Assembly: GCF_963855985.1 (NCBI RefSeq)
Contig: NC_087091.1
Coordinates: forward strand, 15,630,154 to 15,694,153
Source of the DNA: Ostrinia nubilalis
Lineage: Eukaryota; Arthropoda; Insecta; Lepidoptera; Crambidae
Direction of reading: 5' to 3'
DNA: 64,000 bases
Made by a program: the position numbers and the translations under genes. Below, piece by piece: positions 1-11,384 of the stretch (its first letter is position 1; every line of letters starts with the position of its first letter). The notes beneath the pieces are model-generated. The model made no database searches, was not told where the DNA came from, and saw nothing but the letters and a program-made list of their open reading frames with translations.

Positions 1-82
1 CTCTCACTTTCTGTTCTTTAAAGCATGGAATCATTTTTCTGACACTTTAGGTCCTCAATCTCTAGCAACCAGGAATTCTTCT

Positions 83-245
83 TCTTCTTATTTGTTACGC
101 TCTTGGCAGAGCGGTCGTGGTCACGTTGAGGCGTTGTTCACATCGGTTGTAGCAGCGGAAACAACTCTCCGCACGATCTCCCGCCATCTCTCTCTATTGG
201 CAGACTGTCTGGTGCAGTCACATACGCCGTCTCCCACTGCTGATT
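83..245 (-). mobile_element. LINE 3' coding tail (fragment)
   Basis: On the minus strand this reads DHDRSAKSVTNKKK, preceded by a WREIVRRVV segment. This is the C-terminal signature of a common lepidopteran non-LTR retroposon. It has no full reverse transcriptase and is a 5'-truncated copy. Confidence 0.65.
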
Positions 246-737
246 TAACTTGGTCGGTAACCAGGAATTAGCAAAATTAATATAAGGAAATCAAGGAAAC
301 AAGGAAATATCCTTGTCAAAATAGTCCACTTTCATTTAAACTTAAAAAAAATCTAGACACGTTAGAGACAAGTCGTGAACTCGTGATCCAGTTCGAGTCT
401 ATCTTACCGTGATCTGGCGGGCGTGCCATGTTCTACTTGTTAACATCCGTATAAAGATATTAATACTTTATTAACGATAACATCAGTAAATCTGTCAATG
501 ATTATGACAATATTGTTACATTATTACACTGGTAGAAGGCTGTATGTAGATTCTCGTAGCTCTACCACAGAATAATAATAAGTACTACGTACAGAAGTTT
601 TACTTCGCGAAGGTATTTAAAAGAAAATATGCTCAATGTCATTAACAATATGGTGTAATTTAGCCTGTCTCAAGAGTCAAGCACCATTTTTATATAGTTA
701 TTTAATTTTTAGCGTTAAGAGTCGCATCTCATACTAA
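246..737. other. Intergenic, nothing recognised
   Basis: AT-rich sequence with no ORF, tRNA or repeat that I could support. Confidence 0.5.
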
Positions 738-836
738 TTTGAAAATTATAAATAACTTGAAAAAATCGAACTGCCTAAGGCGGTTAATTCCCGCCTTAGG
801 CAGTTCGATTTTTTCAAGTTATTTATAATTTTCAAA
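738..836. repeat. Perfect 46-bp inverted repeat with 7-nt loop
   Basis: Arms 738-783 and 791-836 are exact reverse complements; the loop is TTAATTC. The inner stem is CTGCCTAAGGCGG and the outer stem is AT-rich. If transcribed it would form a long hairpin, but no gene context is visible. Part of the arm (TAACTTGAAAAAATC) recurs at 8343-8357. Confidence 0.9.
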
Positions 837-2712
837 GCACCATTTTGTTGACAAACGTCAGTGATCGGCACTGCGCCGAAGCTATAGGGCTGACTTCGGT
901 AAAATGATGTGACGTGAGGTGCCAAACTGCGAAAAATGGCGGAGGAAATACATGATTTAGCATGAATTATCATGAATAATATTAACTACTAACTAATTAC
1001 CTCTCAGTGTCTTGAGGCAACTTAAAAAGTACATTCTGTGTTTTTATTATTATTTATTCAGTTAAATACTGCACAGTATTTAGTACACCATTTTCTTTAT
1101 TTTCTTCCATCATACACAAGAATACTCGTGCGCGATTCAATGTTCGCTCGTATGTGAGGCCTTGTCGAATAGTACCCTGTAGGTGGGCCATCGTGCGTGT
1201 TTTGTTTTCGATGTAAACTCGCGGAGATGAACAGGCCTGGCTCTACTTCCATACTAATTTAATACAGTAAATAAATTGCTTATTACTTAAATACATAAAA
1301 CATTAAAATAATACCTATTTTTTTAAAATTCACCTAACAAGTAAGGTCCATCTCTCTCTCCAGATAAATGTAGAGAAAGTCAAAGTCAAAATGTATTTAT
1401 TTGTAACTAATAAATAGTCCTTACAAATCGTCAAATATTTTGGTCATGAAGCCTTTACATATCTCATAATCTGTTTACCCTACTAAAGGGACACTATAGC
1501 CTAGTACAATACTAGCAGTTCTGTACTACAGTTTAAGGCTGTACCTAGAGCTTATAGGGCATCTTATAAAAGATAGCCAATACATCAGCAAATCTTTTGG
1601 TGTAGCGAATGCCATGTGATGGTTTCATTATTATGTTTGCCCTGTTTTATAACAACAATGCTTTTGAAAAATTTCTAACAATTTATTTACTAGAATACTT
1701 ATGTGACTGTTATTCAACGTCCGTATTAAAACAGTTGTGCAAATCGTAAAACTAGGGTAAGTTTACGCAAAAATACAATGGCGGTTTGCAACTAAATGAC
1801 GAGTTTTGGAAAGCGAACCGTTTATGAATTAGTAGCGATAGGATGGAAACACACGGACGTAAGTTATGTACGGAAACGCTTCAATGAAATGTACGTCAAA
1901 TATTAAGTGATTTAACTACCGTTTGAGTATATCTAGTGATAAAAGTTGTTTAAATGTTGTAAAGGTCAATAGTTATATTCCTGTCTGTTGAGACTTATGT
2001 TTTTACTTTAAATTGTAAAAATTGTAATTAAATTTTACACCATGATTGTAGTTGTAAAATTATCATCTTTTTCAGAGATTCTACGATAAAAAATAACAAT
2101 GATAAAATCTTAGCTATGAAAGAAAGCTTAGCTTATTATAAGGTTGTCATATCATGTTGATGATCAAATATTTTGTAATAATAATGGCTTTTACGCTATA
2201 CGTTTATATTTGCTAAGACTTTGTTATGTATTTCAAGTTCAAGACTCTTTTTATTTAAATGGAAACGGAATGACTTTACAATTCTTAAAAGTCTCAATCC
2301 GCATTGGTAAAAGTTTAATGAAATCAAATCAAACTTTAAACGCAGCAGTTTAATACATAGTTTACAAGCGTATATACCCACGGACTCTATCAAAGGACGT
2401 GCATAACATATGCGCAGGAGTCGACGCTATCTGCGCGTTTCACTACAATCGCAGTATTGCGATGGCGCTTTCTACCTAAAACAAAAAACTTACATGCTTT
2501 GTTGTGGCTTACATAACGTGGTCGTTCACTAGCGACAACTCTGGTTTTTTATTAGAGTATATTTGATGCGATCATATGATAAATTGTAACCGCAGATGGC
2601 TGTTATGTAGATTTATTTGTTTCTCATTTCTTTTATGTCTTGAAATGACACAAAGAGTCACTGAACCACTGGTGTTGAGAGTTTTAAGGGGTTCCGTACA
2701 GTAAAAAGACCC
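837..2712. other. Intergenic or upstream intron, no gene recognised
   Basis: AT-rich. A short LINE-tail-like stretch (AAAGTCAAAATGTATTTATT) lies near 1380. Small ORFs at 2144-2393 on both strands overlap and show no domain. Confidence 0.45.
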
Positions 2713-2714
2713 TA

Positions 2715-2836
2715 ATGCCCGTTTTCACCATCAATCCCAAATTTTTAAGTGAACCCCTATGAAAACAATATTCCTGTTATAATATGTTACCATAGAGGTC
2801 ACTTAAAAATTAGGGGTTAATGGTGAAAACGGGCAT
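2715..2836. mobile_element. MITE with long inverted ends (ATGCCCGTTTTCACC)
   Basis: It begins ATGCCCGTTTTCACCAT and ends with the reverse complement GGTGAAAACGGGCAT. Pairing extends about 40 bp inward. It is 122 bp with no coding content. Confidence 0.7.
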
Positions 2837-4110
2837 AAAACAAAGGGAAATTTGTCTAATCTGTTTGACTGTCTGGGAGCTTTACTTGACTATTACTTAG
2901 CGCATAAAATATATTGAAATTGCAATGACTCTTATTCATTTCTTCAATTAATTTGGGGCTAGCTGGCGCTGTGTGAAATTGTCCAAAGATTTATTTATTT
3001 ATTTATTTATTTATTTAATACTTCAGGTATTGAGGCACTAACTTGAAATCTTTTTCAATACGTGCTCTTTTGGTCTCTCTCAATGGTCTCTGGACCATTT
3101 TATGTTAGACAAGTAACACTTTATTAATATCTACTATCTACTCATCTAGCCACTCTCAGTTAGGCAACTAGACCAAACTCTTCTAACACATACCTGCTCA
3201 ACGAATGAGGCGTGCCCCAAACAATAGGTCCATCTCATATTCATATGTGAAACCTAGTAAACAATAGACCAACTGGAGCGAATAAACAAGGATATTATGT
3301 AAAAGCTGGCCTTGAATTAGTGGGAAGTTGAACAATCGCATTTCATAATTGGTTGCTAAAACTGTGACATGGTGTAATTTGGAGCTTTGGACGTACATTA
3401 TTACACTTCCGTGATAAAATATTTGACTGTCCAGCCGGGCTATATTGTAGTGATATATCTTTATCGATGATTTAAGACGTCAAAATATATGGGATTATTG
3501 CGTAAAATCGATAAAATGGCGCGATAACCGCTTATCGCGGAGCGCTTCCTAAGCCTAGTGGAAGACCTGGGATCGATTTCCAGATGACACATAAATGGAG
3601 GAATCACTTTTGTACAAAATGGTTTTCAGTTTAGTAGCCTTATTGTAGGCTTAAATCAACCTGATTGTTTGAAGGTTTACAGGATATGTCATCAATTCTG
3701 AAAAGTCCGTAAACCCCTAAAAAGTGTTTTAAAAAGGCCACACAAATATGCCTCTAGGTCGTCTAAAAATAATGTTTTCTTTTCAGAGGCGTTAGAAAAA
3801 CCAGAGTGAAACAAACATCTCGTTTCTCTATGTTTATGTAAACACTTGTCTTTAATTGTTCTACAACGTATGATTATTGCAAAAACACACAATTTCAACT
3901 TGAATGATGCTCTACTTATGCAACTCGAAGAACTTATTGCTATAGTATAGTCTGGTTTGACAACAATACCAGTTACGTTAAGGAACTCGGTTGTTATCGG
4001 TAAAAAATCGGAAGTTACCGTAAAAGTGTAGTTACGGTTGTGGGTGATGTAATTTTGCTTCCCTTGTCGTGGCAGATGACAGAATATACGAGAATACAAT
4101 GTTTAATAAT
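2837..4110. other. Intergenic with simple ATTT repeat and SINE tail
   Basis: A SINE-like 3' end (TTTGGGGCTAGC, GTCCAAAG) runs into an (ATTT)n tract at about 2952-3020. A degenerate copy of the TATCGATAA-type MITE lies at 3430-3565. A 135-codon minus-strand ORF at 3692-4099 resembles no family and is treated as chance. Confidence 0.45.
3430..3565 (-). mobile_element. TTATCGAT-rich MITE, copy 1
   Basis: Reverse-complemented, it reads CCACTAGGCTTAGGAAGCGC, then GCGATAAGCGGTTATCGCGCC, ATTTTATCGATT and AAATCATCGATAA. It aligns with copies at 58485-58603 and 59904-60025. Confidence 0.6.
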
Positions 4111-4506
4111 GTTAGGCTGAGTTGCACCACCTAACTTTGACCGTAACTATGACGATAACCGGTGTATTTTTTATGTTGACAATCCCCTTCAACGGGGAAT
4201 ACTGAACTTTTTGTTCACTAATCCCCGTTAACGCCAATTGGAGCTTATAAAACTTATAATGGGGAATAATGAACTTAAAAGTTCATTAATCCCCATTATG
4301 TTAAAAATAAAATCCTAATATAACAGGGATTAATGAACTTGTTAGTTCATTATTCCCCGGGGCGGGGCGTTAACGGGGATTAGTGAACAAAAAGTTCACT
4401 ATTCCCCGTTGACGGGGATTGTCAATGGGGAATAGTGGAATAAGCCAAATGATGCAACCTAGCCTTATAATTACCGTTAAAGTAAGTTGGTGCAAGCCAG
4501 CCTAAG
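4111..4506. mobile_element. GGCTGAGTTGCACCA MITE, copy 1, interrupted
   Basis: The left half (AGGCTGAGTTGCACCACC, ACTTTGACCGTAACT, ATAACCGG) lies at 4111-4170. The right end (TTGGTGCAAGCCAGCCT) ends near 4505. Between them sits a 250-bp palindromic element. Intact copies of this family are about 125 bp. Confidence 0.65.
4176..4425. repeat. Nested palindrome cluster of GGGGAAT...ATCCCC hairpins
   Basis: Outer 60-bp arms (4176-4235 and 4366-4425) are reverse complements with about two mismatches. Within the block are four hairpins of 33-34 bp, at 4194-4226, 4261-4294, 4326-4358 and 4375-4407. Each runs GGGGAATA/TGAAC to GTTCA/TAATCCCC or its reverse. A fifth partial unit follows at 4413-4440. 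It is palindromic at two scales. Confidence 0.9.
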
Positions 4507-4943
4507 AGTACCTATCTATGCTATATTTCCAGTTAAGTACCAACAAATCAACGTATAACATTTTGAAACAAATGAAAGTAACGTTTGTAAAAACTACTCT
4601 TCCCACGTTTCATTGGACCAAATTAATTAATGTTGACCTTAATAGTGACATCCAACGATTGCTCAGTCATTTGGGCCTTTCAAACACATGGTCTGCTCTT
4701 GACACGTAATGTCTGACATTAGCTGACATTGTCCTATAATCACATAGGTACCAAACCTAGCCATTGCCTGTCAAGGTGTGAAGCATTGCACTGGCACATT
4801 CAATCCAATGCTAGCCTTGCTCTTGTGAAGTGTTAATCAAGTTAATGATGTCAATCATTATTTAAAGATAGAACACTTAGCAGTATTTGGGATCAGCGCT
4901 CTAGGTTAAGATAAAGAAATATTAGATTAAGATTATGATAGAC

Positions 4944-5155
4944 TAGCGGCCGCCCGCGACTTCACATGCGTGGATCCCGTTTTACTCCTTTAAGGATGGA
5001 GTTTCGTAAATAACTTTCTTAGCGGATTCCTACGTCATAACATTTACCTGTATGCCAAATTTCAGCCCGACTCGTCCAGTGGTTTGGGCTGTGCGTTGAT
5101 AGATCACTATGTCAGTCAGTCAGTCAGTCACCTTTGAGTTATATTTATTTAGATT
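4944..5155 (+). mobile_element. Lepidopteran retroposon 3' tail (GCGGCCGCCCGCGACTTC type)
   Basis: It starts CTAGCGGCCGCCCGCGACTT and continues GTGGATCCCGTTTTACTCC and TTTCAGCCCGACTCGTCC. It ends in a (GTCA)n run and CACCTTTGAG. The same sequence recurs at 11385, 31030 (minus strand) and 48640. Confidence 0.65.
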
Positions 5156-6267
5156 ATGCAAAGGATTTAATAATCAAATCATTATTATACGGAGAAACTA
5201 TTTATACCTACATAGGTAGAGACAAGCATTTAACACTTACCTATGCTTTAAAAAACGTAAAACAACTATAATAACAATGATAATACCTTAATTAATAATA
5301 ATAATAATATAATGCAATAAAGATTTATGACTATGAGCTAAGCTAAAACTTTTCATGCTTTCAAATAATGTTTTTAGTATCGTAACCATATTATATTTCA
5401 ACGGTATATCTTATTATAATGGTATGTAGATTTCTACAAACATTAAAGGTGCCATAAAACTTTATTCTTTTCACATCCTTATAAATTATGCATGAATAAA
5501 CAAATAGATCATCTAAAAATAAGACTATTGTGATCTGGTGTTGCCACACCGTTGACATTTGATTCCTGATCTAGTTTTCTATGATTTAGTGCTATCGCGA
5601 AACACTGGTGCTCAGTAGTTTTACGTATTCATGAATAAGTAGCATGCCACTGATGTAAAAAAAACTTGCGTAATTTTTAAAATTAAAGAATAATCGGACT
5701 GTTTCAAATATCAAAGTGATTTCTAGCTCTGCTGCCAGAACTATTGAATTATTGAGAAAATAGTTAAAGTTAAATATTTCAGACTTACCTAGGTACCTAC
5801 TTCACAAATAAAATTTTCGGTTATTCACACTGTTCAAGGACGGATTTTCTATGCATTATTGAACTTAGAGACATCTACATTTATAAACATCTTAATCCTA
5901 TTATCCAGGATGTAAAAAAGTCAGGTAATAAACAAAACACTACCGCATGAAACTGCTAAAGATGAATCAAGCGCAGTTAGCAAGCGGCGCACGTAAACGA
6001 AAGCGCTTGCGTTAATCTGTGCTGCGCGTGGAATACAACTCCTGCGTCCTGCGCACTCAGCATCTGAAGGATATGGATAATTATCCTTAAGTCGTAGCAG
6101 TATGGTAGATTTTGGAATGAGCCGTTACTTCCTCAAATAGGAAGTGGTTGGTCTCGTGTTCCGCTTAGAGAAAGAAATGTTCTAGTGGTCAATGGAGTAG
6201 CACGTAGCTTAGCAAATTAAATTAATTATGTAATCCATTAAAATTATTATAGATTGATAGATACGAG
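5156..6267. other. Intergenic, nothing recognised
   Basis: AT-rich, with an (AAT)n-like stretch near 5295. No supported gene. Confidence 0.45.
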
Positions 6268-7615
6268 TAACGTAAGTGCGCCTATTAACGACCCCCCAAA
6301 ATTTGTAGTCTATTACCGCCCTATTTTTCTTTCTTTCATGAAAGACATAATAACAGGTTCCAGAAAACACTTTACCTAAAAAATATCTAGATATGTTTAT
6401 TGACTATCACAACGATTAAAGTTTGTGTTAGTAAATAACCAGTAAACGGAGTTATTTGACATTAAATGGGACGCGCCCGCAACGGACGCACTTTTCATAC
6501 TGACGCGCTCCCAGCTACTTAAGGTGCACCTTGTTATTAATTAGCGATTTTAACACATTTAAAATGAGTATACCAACACGTTTTTGCATAACAATATTAA
6601 TTCGTACTTTAGTTTCCTTAATAAAACTTCAATATAGCCCTCTCGCTGTATTTTTGTCGCTTAAATACAATTTTAATTAAGGGCGGTAATAGAAACACTT
6701 TTAATAATTTGGTTCCTAATAACGACCCATGGCGTTGTTAGAATTTTGATAACGTTTTTTATTTTAGTATTTATATCTTTAATTACGCATTTAACCTCCA
6801 TTTTGTTATCTTTATCGATTCATAAGAATATTTCACATAATTAAATCAATTAACGCCATATGTTAACTGTCATAGGTTTGGCATAAAACTGCAATGAACA
6901 TTAAAGAATATCTCTAATAATGTATGACAATAGATTTTATAAAAACCTGTTAAATTCTAATTAGTACCTATTTCATATAAAATAAAACCTAATAAAAATG
7001 GCACTTCACTGATCACGTCTTCATTAAAGTAGATATTTTAGCTGGTTACTGTTTTTTTTTACGGTCGCTAATAGAATAAAGTAATATTCATACTTAATTC
7101 TATTACCGCCTCATAACTATAACGCCACCTGCGAAGACTTATAAGCCTTTATTTTGTATATAACTAACATTTATGACATGACACCAAACCAATCATGCGT
7201 TATCACAACTACTATGTAACTTTTTAAGATCTTTTGAATAATAAAAAAATAATTTAAAATAATTATACAGACAGTGTCCAATTGTCCATAGTTTAAATTA
7301 AAATACACAATTACACACAATTAAAATCAATCAAAAACTAATTAAAAGTTATAGTCAAATTAAAAATAGAAATAAAATATTAAATGAAAATTAAATTTTA
7401 TTAAAACTCAAATACAGTTTAAATAATGACCCCCACTACTCACTAGAACACCGGGTACCGCGTAATCAAGTATAATAGAGGAATTTATTATTTTACTATT
7501 TCTGCTTGATTATATTATTTATTTGTTTTCGAGAAGCATGCCTTTTCTCTTTTAATAATTAAAAAAAAATAACTTAAAAAAAAAAAACAAATTTAACTAA
7601 AACTAAAAGCAAAAC

Positions 7616-8344
7616 AAAGAAGAACGGTCATCTGTGACCCAGGCCCGACAGAAACGAGACATATCTCAGTTTTTTTGTCATGTCTTAATTAGTTAAATTA
7701 TATATTTTTTATATTAGAAATCTATGTATAACACCAAAATATTACCCTTTGTTTTTGTTCGGGCGTTATACAAAAACTAATACAAAATGCCTATTTATCA
7801 CCAAAATTGGTAAATGTATGTACCTAAATGTCTTTTACAGCTGCTATGGAAAGTATCTAGATACAGCCGGATTATACAGGGTTAAAACGATAAGTGATCT
7901 CACTCGATTATTTCTAATCTATACAAGATATCGAAAAACTAATTAATGATTCTGAAAGTGCTTCACGAGCTCTTTCAAATGGTACCAAATAATAGGTTAC
8001 AGATTATGGAAGTTCGTAACATACATTTTTTGAATTTTGTAACTTCTCGTTTCCACCCTGTATAATCCGGCTGTATCTCCAGGTCACCTAGATGCATTCC
8101 ATAGCAGCTGTAATAGACATTTAGGTACATACATTTACCAATTTTGGTGATAAATAGGCATTTTGTATTAGTTTTTGTATAACGCCTGAACAAAAACAAA
8201 GGGTTATATTTAGGTGTTATACATAGATTTCGAATATAAAAAATATATAATTTAACTAATTCAGACATGACAAAAAAACTGAGGTATGTCTCGTTTCTGT
8301 CGGGTCTGGGTTTTTTTTGTATGGGGCGTGACCGTTCTTCTTTA
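7616..8344. mobile_element. Foldback element, 270-bp arms
   Basis: The ends AAAGAAGAACGGTCA and TGACCGTTCTTCTTT are exact reverse complements, and arms of roughly 270 bp each pair with scattered mismatches. The two arms give mirror-image ORFs on opposite strands (7749-7946 and 7975-8268), which explains their shared protein text. There is no transposase. Confidence 0.8.
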
Positions 8345-8445
8345 ACTTGAAAAAATCAAGTGGTTCCCGAGCCTCTGAGTGGGAATCGAACCCGTGCCTC
8401 TTGGAATATACCCAATTGTAGAGCAATATTCTTAGCGGTCGGTAA
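8345..8445 (-). mobile_element. tRNA-derived SINE fragment
   Basis: Read on the minus strand it contains a pol III box B (GGTTCGATTCCCACTC) preceded by AAGAGGCACG. There is no cloverleaf-forming tRNA around it. Confidence 0.45.
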
Positions 8446-8858
8446 TAGAAACAGAAAAAACGTTAATAGAAACACACCTCGTCTATAGGTCGGTAATAGA
8501 AACAACTGCTTTTTCAGATTAAATTGCTATTTATTAATTATTGTGTGATTGTATACTCATTGTTACTACTTGAATTCAAAGATTACTTCATCATTGTTAT
8601 AAATAAATTAAAGTGTCTTTTCTATCACCACGTCTTATATCTAATTTTCTAACGTTTATCCGAAGACAGCTTAAACTGGCGGTAATAGGCGCATTTACGT
8701 TAGATCAAATAAATGCCTGACGCAAACGATTCTGTCACTGCTCTACATTTATTTTAAATATTGCAGCTTTTAAAGATTACCTTCGACGAAATAAAGACAG
8801 AGAGAAAAAAATGCGTCATCTTACATGGTGTAAGATAGTAACTAACCAAGCACTCGTA

Positions 8859-9270
8859 CGCCTGTATTCACAAACGATGCTTGCTTAAGTGAAGCAGCAA
8901 ATCGAATGCACAGCGTTGAATAGAGCTCTGTGATTGGTTCGGCTGTTTGGTGTAGTGGTTCAGTACGGACTACTATGCCGAGGGTCCGGGTTCGATTCCC
9001 GTCGGGCAGAAATTGAATGAATTTTAATTTCTGTGACGGATCTGGGTGTTTTCTATGTATATAATGTATGTATTTACAAAAAAAGTATTTAAGTATGTTT
9101 ATATCCGTTGCAGGGTTGTCTAGTACCCATACAAGTTTTGCTTAGTTTGGGGCTAGTGGCGCAATGTAAAATGTCCAAGGATATTATTAAACATTAAATG
9201 TGTCACCCTGAGCGTCCACACGCACTGTGACTTGTGAGACCTCATAGTAATGTTTGTAAATACGGGCGTA
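8859..9270 (+). mobile_element. GTATTCACAAACGAT MITE, copy 1, split by a SINE
   Basis: The left part (8859-8940) and right part (9198-9270) together match the uninterrupted copies at 14687-14831 and 19594-19737. The TIRs are of the form CCGTATTCACAAAC. The uninterrupted copies show the pre-insertion site GATTGGTTCATGTGTCACC. Confidence 0.75.
8941..9197 (+). mobile_element. tRNA-derived SINE inside a MITE
   Basis: The tRNA-like head has box A (TGGTGTAGTGGTT) and box B (GGTTCGATTCCCGTCGG). It is followed by an unrelated body with TTTGGGGCTAGTGGCGC and a GTCCAAGGATATTATT tail. No clear target duplication was found. Confidence 0.75.
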
Positions 9271-9917
9271 AAAAAATTCGCTCTGTTTATGACTAAGCAG
9301 CTGTTTCGCGTTTAGTTGTTACACTAGAGTTTGGCAGTAAAGACATTGACATTTCGATGACGTGGCGTGGGTAGGAGACGGTTCCTTCCGGAGAGCCACA
9401 TTGTTGCCTTGTACCTGTCAGAACATGCCTATATTTGGCCAAAGTACGAATAAAAGCCTTGAACGAGTTATGTAGAGCAATAATCCATTGTTTACCGAAT
9501 CGGTTATGCAACAAATATGGATGTTAAATCAACTAGATTATATTTTAGATCCACGTATTTAATTGACGGACTTTGGCAGACAACCCTTTTGCTCGCCAGG
9601 GGAATGTTTCTACCCTAGTTAGATACTAATCTTAGGTACAAGTGATAATAAGTTTTGGACCATTATAATCTCCAAAGCATTGACAGATTCTAGTTATAAG
9701 TTAACTTGGCTTGACACGCTGCCGCTTGTCTAGATTTATTTAATGGATTTATTTGCTCCAAATATTTTTTCACTTGAATGAAATCTGACTCATGTTAGCC
9801 AATGACCTTTTTCTTGACAAGTGATTGGTTTGACCGCTGAGTCACGGAGACATTGGTGAACCTGTCAAAATTATTTATCGTCATAATTATTTTTTGAATT
9901 GTTATCTGGATGACAAA
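9271..9917. other. Intergenic, nothing recognised
   Basis: No supported feature. The 73-codon minus-strand frame at 9293-9514 has no recognisable domain. Confidence 0.4.
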
Positions 9918-11128
9918 CGGCCGAATACTGAAACACTACTCAAATCTGTCACTCAGCTGACGGGCTCCTAAATTTAAGTATCCTTCAATTTTAAATGGTA
10001 TTCTCAAACGCTACTCAACGGATTTGAAGCCGTGATCAGCTAAGCAGCTCTCAAATGTTTACATAATGGCAACATTTACCAAAAAAAGTATGTTTTCATT
10101 TACACAAATGATAACTTTACGTCTTTTATCCATTACACGCAGCATCGTTTGGTTATGTATTGTCTTTTATGGAAATATACTCAATCAACTTAACATAGAA
10201 CAGTTTATTTTTAGTTTCTATTATATATAAATCTCGTTTTATCATATAAAAATAATAATGCTTGCATTTTTATTTAATAAAAAAAATAATTTTACATATG
10301 ATACTTTTTATTGTTGAAATCTATTAAGTGGCGATCGTGGACCGAAACGTAACCACAATTGACATTTATCATTGTTGACTGACAGAGCATCAAATTGACA
10401 AATCAACAACTCTTGGAAATGCTGCTATGCGATGTCCCCTTAATCCTCAGAAATAGGCATGTTTATGTAAAGCGATTTCATAGCAGCTATTTTGGTTGTT
10501 ACTTCGTGCACTATACGATGCACAGTTGGCTGTTAGATGTGGAAGATATCACCTAGTACACGTTCATAACTTCCCGTTGCGTAGAACAGTAGGGTTATAA
10601 TAAGTATTTGGTCCACTGGTTGTATGGCATTTGGTGAGGGGTTTCAAAGAGCTTCCAAATTATGAATCCAGAAACAACACCGTTTCTTTAGAGACGCGGA
10701 ACCTCGCTCGGAATTGCATGTCATTATAATAATATTTTTCAATAGCGTTCAGCCTTATTGCGTTCCTGCGATTAGATCTAGGTATTTCCTCGAGGCTCGA
10801 AAGAAATGATAACGATGACACACATTATTTACCACTATTTAGGTCGTTTTAGGTAAAACAATAGGATTTAAGATACCGCGCAAGCACTCTCAAATTTAAC
10901 AGCTGCTTAAGACGATTTGACAGTTGTTTGAGTAATGCTTAGCGTTGAATGGCGTTTCAGTATGCGAAAATTCATTTAAGTGGCGTTTAAGTGCAACTTA
11001 ATTTGAGAGGTGCTTAAAAATTGAGAACTGCTCAGATATTGTTATGAGTATGCGAAATGTAAGTTTAGGAGCTGCTTAACTATTTGAGAAGCCGTCAAAT
11101 ATTTAAATGGCGTTTCAGTATTCGGCCG
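9918..11128 (+). mobile_element. 1.2 kb TIR transposon, copy 1 (non-autonomous)
   Basis: It begins CGGCCGAATACTGAAAC and ends GTTTCAGTATTCGGCCG. AAA on both sides is a possible 3-bp target duplication. Subterminal repeats are dense near the right end (GGCGTTTCAGTATGCGAAAA, GAGCTGCTTAA, ATTTGAGA variants). There is no transposase ORF. It is nearly identical to copy 2. Confidence 0.85.
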
Positions 11129-11145
11129 AAAGTCATTTAATGTCT

Positions 11146-11270
11146 AAGGCTGAGTTGCATCACCTAACTTTGACTGTAACTATAACGATAACCGATGTTT
11201 TTGTATGGAGTTTGACATATTTCTGACGTTTGTTGAAGTTAAAATAAGATGGTGCAACCCAGCCTAAGTG
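11146..11270 (+). mobile_element. GGCTGAGTTGCACCA MITE, copy 2
   Basis: Runs from AAGGCTGAGTTGCATCACC to GGTGCAACCCAGCCT. It is a complete copy of about 125 bp, starting 17 bp after transposon copy 1. Confidence 0.75.
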
Positions 11271-11384
11271 CAGAGTTTCTTGCGCCACTTCTCTGCACTA
11301 ACCGACAATAGTCCCGAAGTGGTGATAGGGAAAGTTATATTTGGGATCTGTATCCTTCCTTGAAAAGGGTCTACATATTATACA

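Larger units (their letters stand above)
6270..8700. mobile_element. 2.4 kb non-autonomous TIR element carrying a foldback insert
   Basis: The left end (ACGTAAGTGCGCCTATTAACG) and right end (GGTAATAGGCGCATTTACGT) are near-perfect inverted repeats of about 24 bp. Both are flanked by TA, a possible target duplication. The motif GGTAATAGAAAC recurs inside, near both ends (about 6684, 8442, 8492, with variants), like subterminal transposase-binding repeats. There is no transposase. A 729-bp palindrome and a tRNA-SINE fragment lie inside. Confidence 0.55.

Noticed and set aside
3692..4099. 135-codon minus-strand ORF
   Set aside because: No domain, signal or splice context recognised; within AT-rich intergenic DNA beside repeats. 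Kept out as chance.
4194..4440. CRISPR-like array at the hairpin cluster
   Set aside because: Units are palindromic and lie in alternating forms with no regular unique spacers; eukaryotic context.
7749..8268. Two similar ORFs on opposite strands
   Set aside because: They are the two arms of one foldback element read from each side, not a gene pair.
8941..9012. tRNA gene
   Set aside because: Box A and box B are present but the body continues into a SINE, and no proper acceptor stem was seen.
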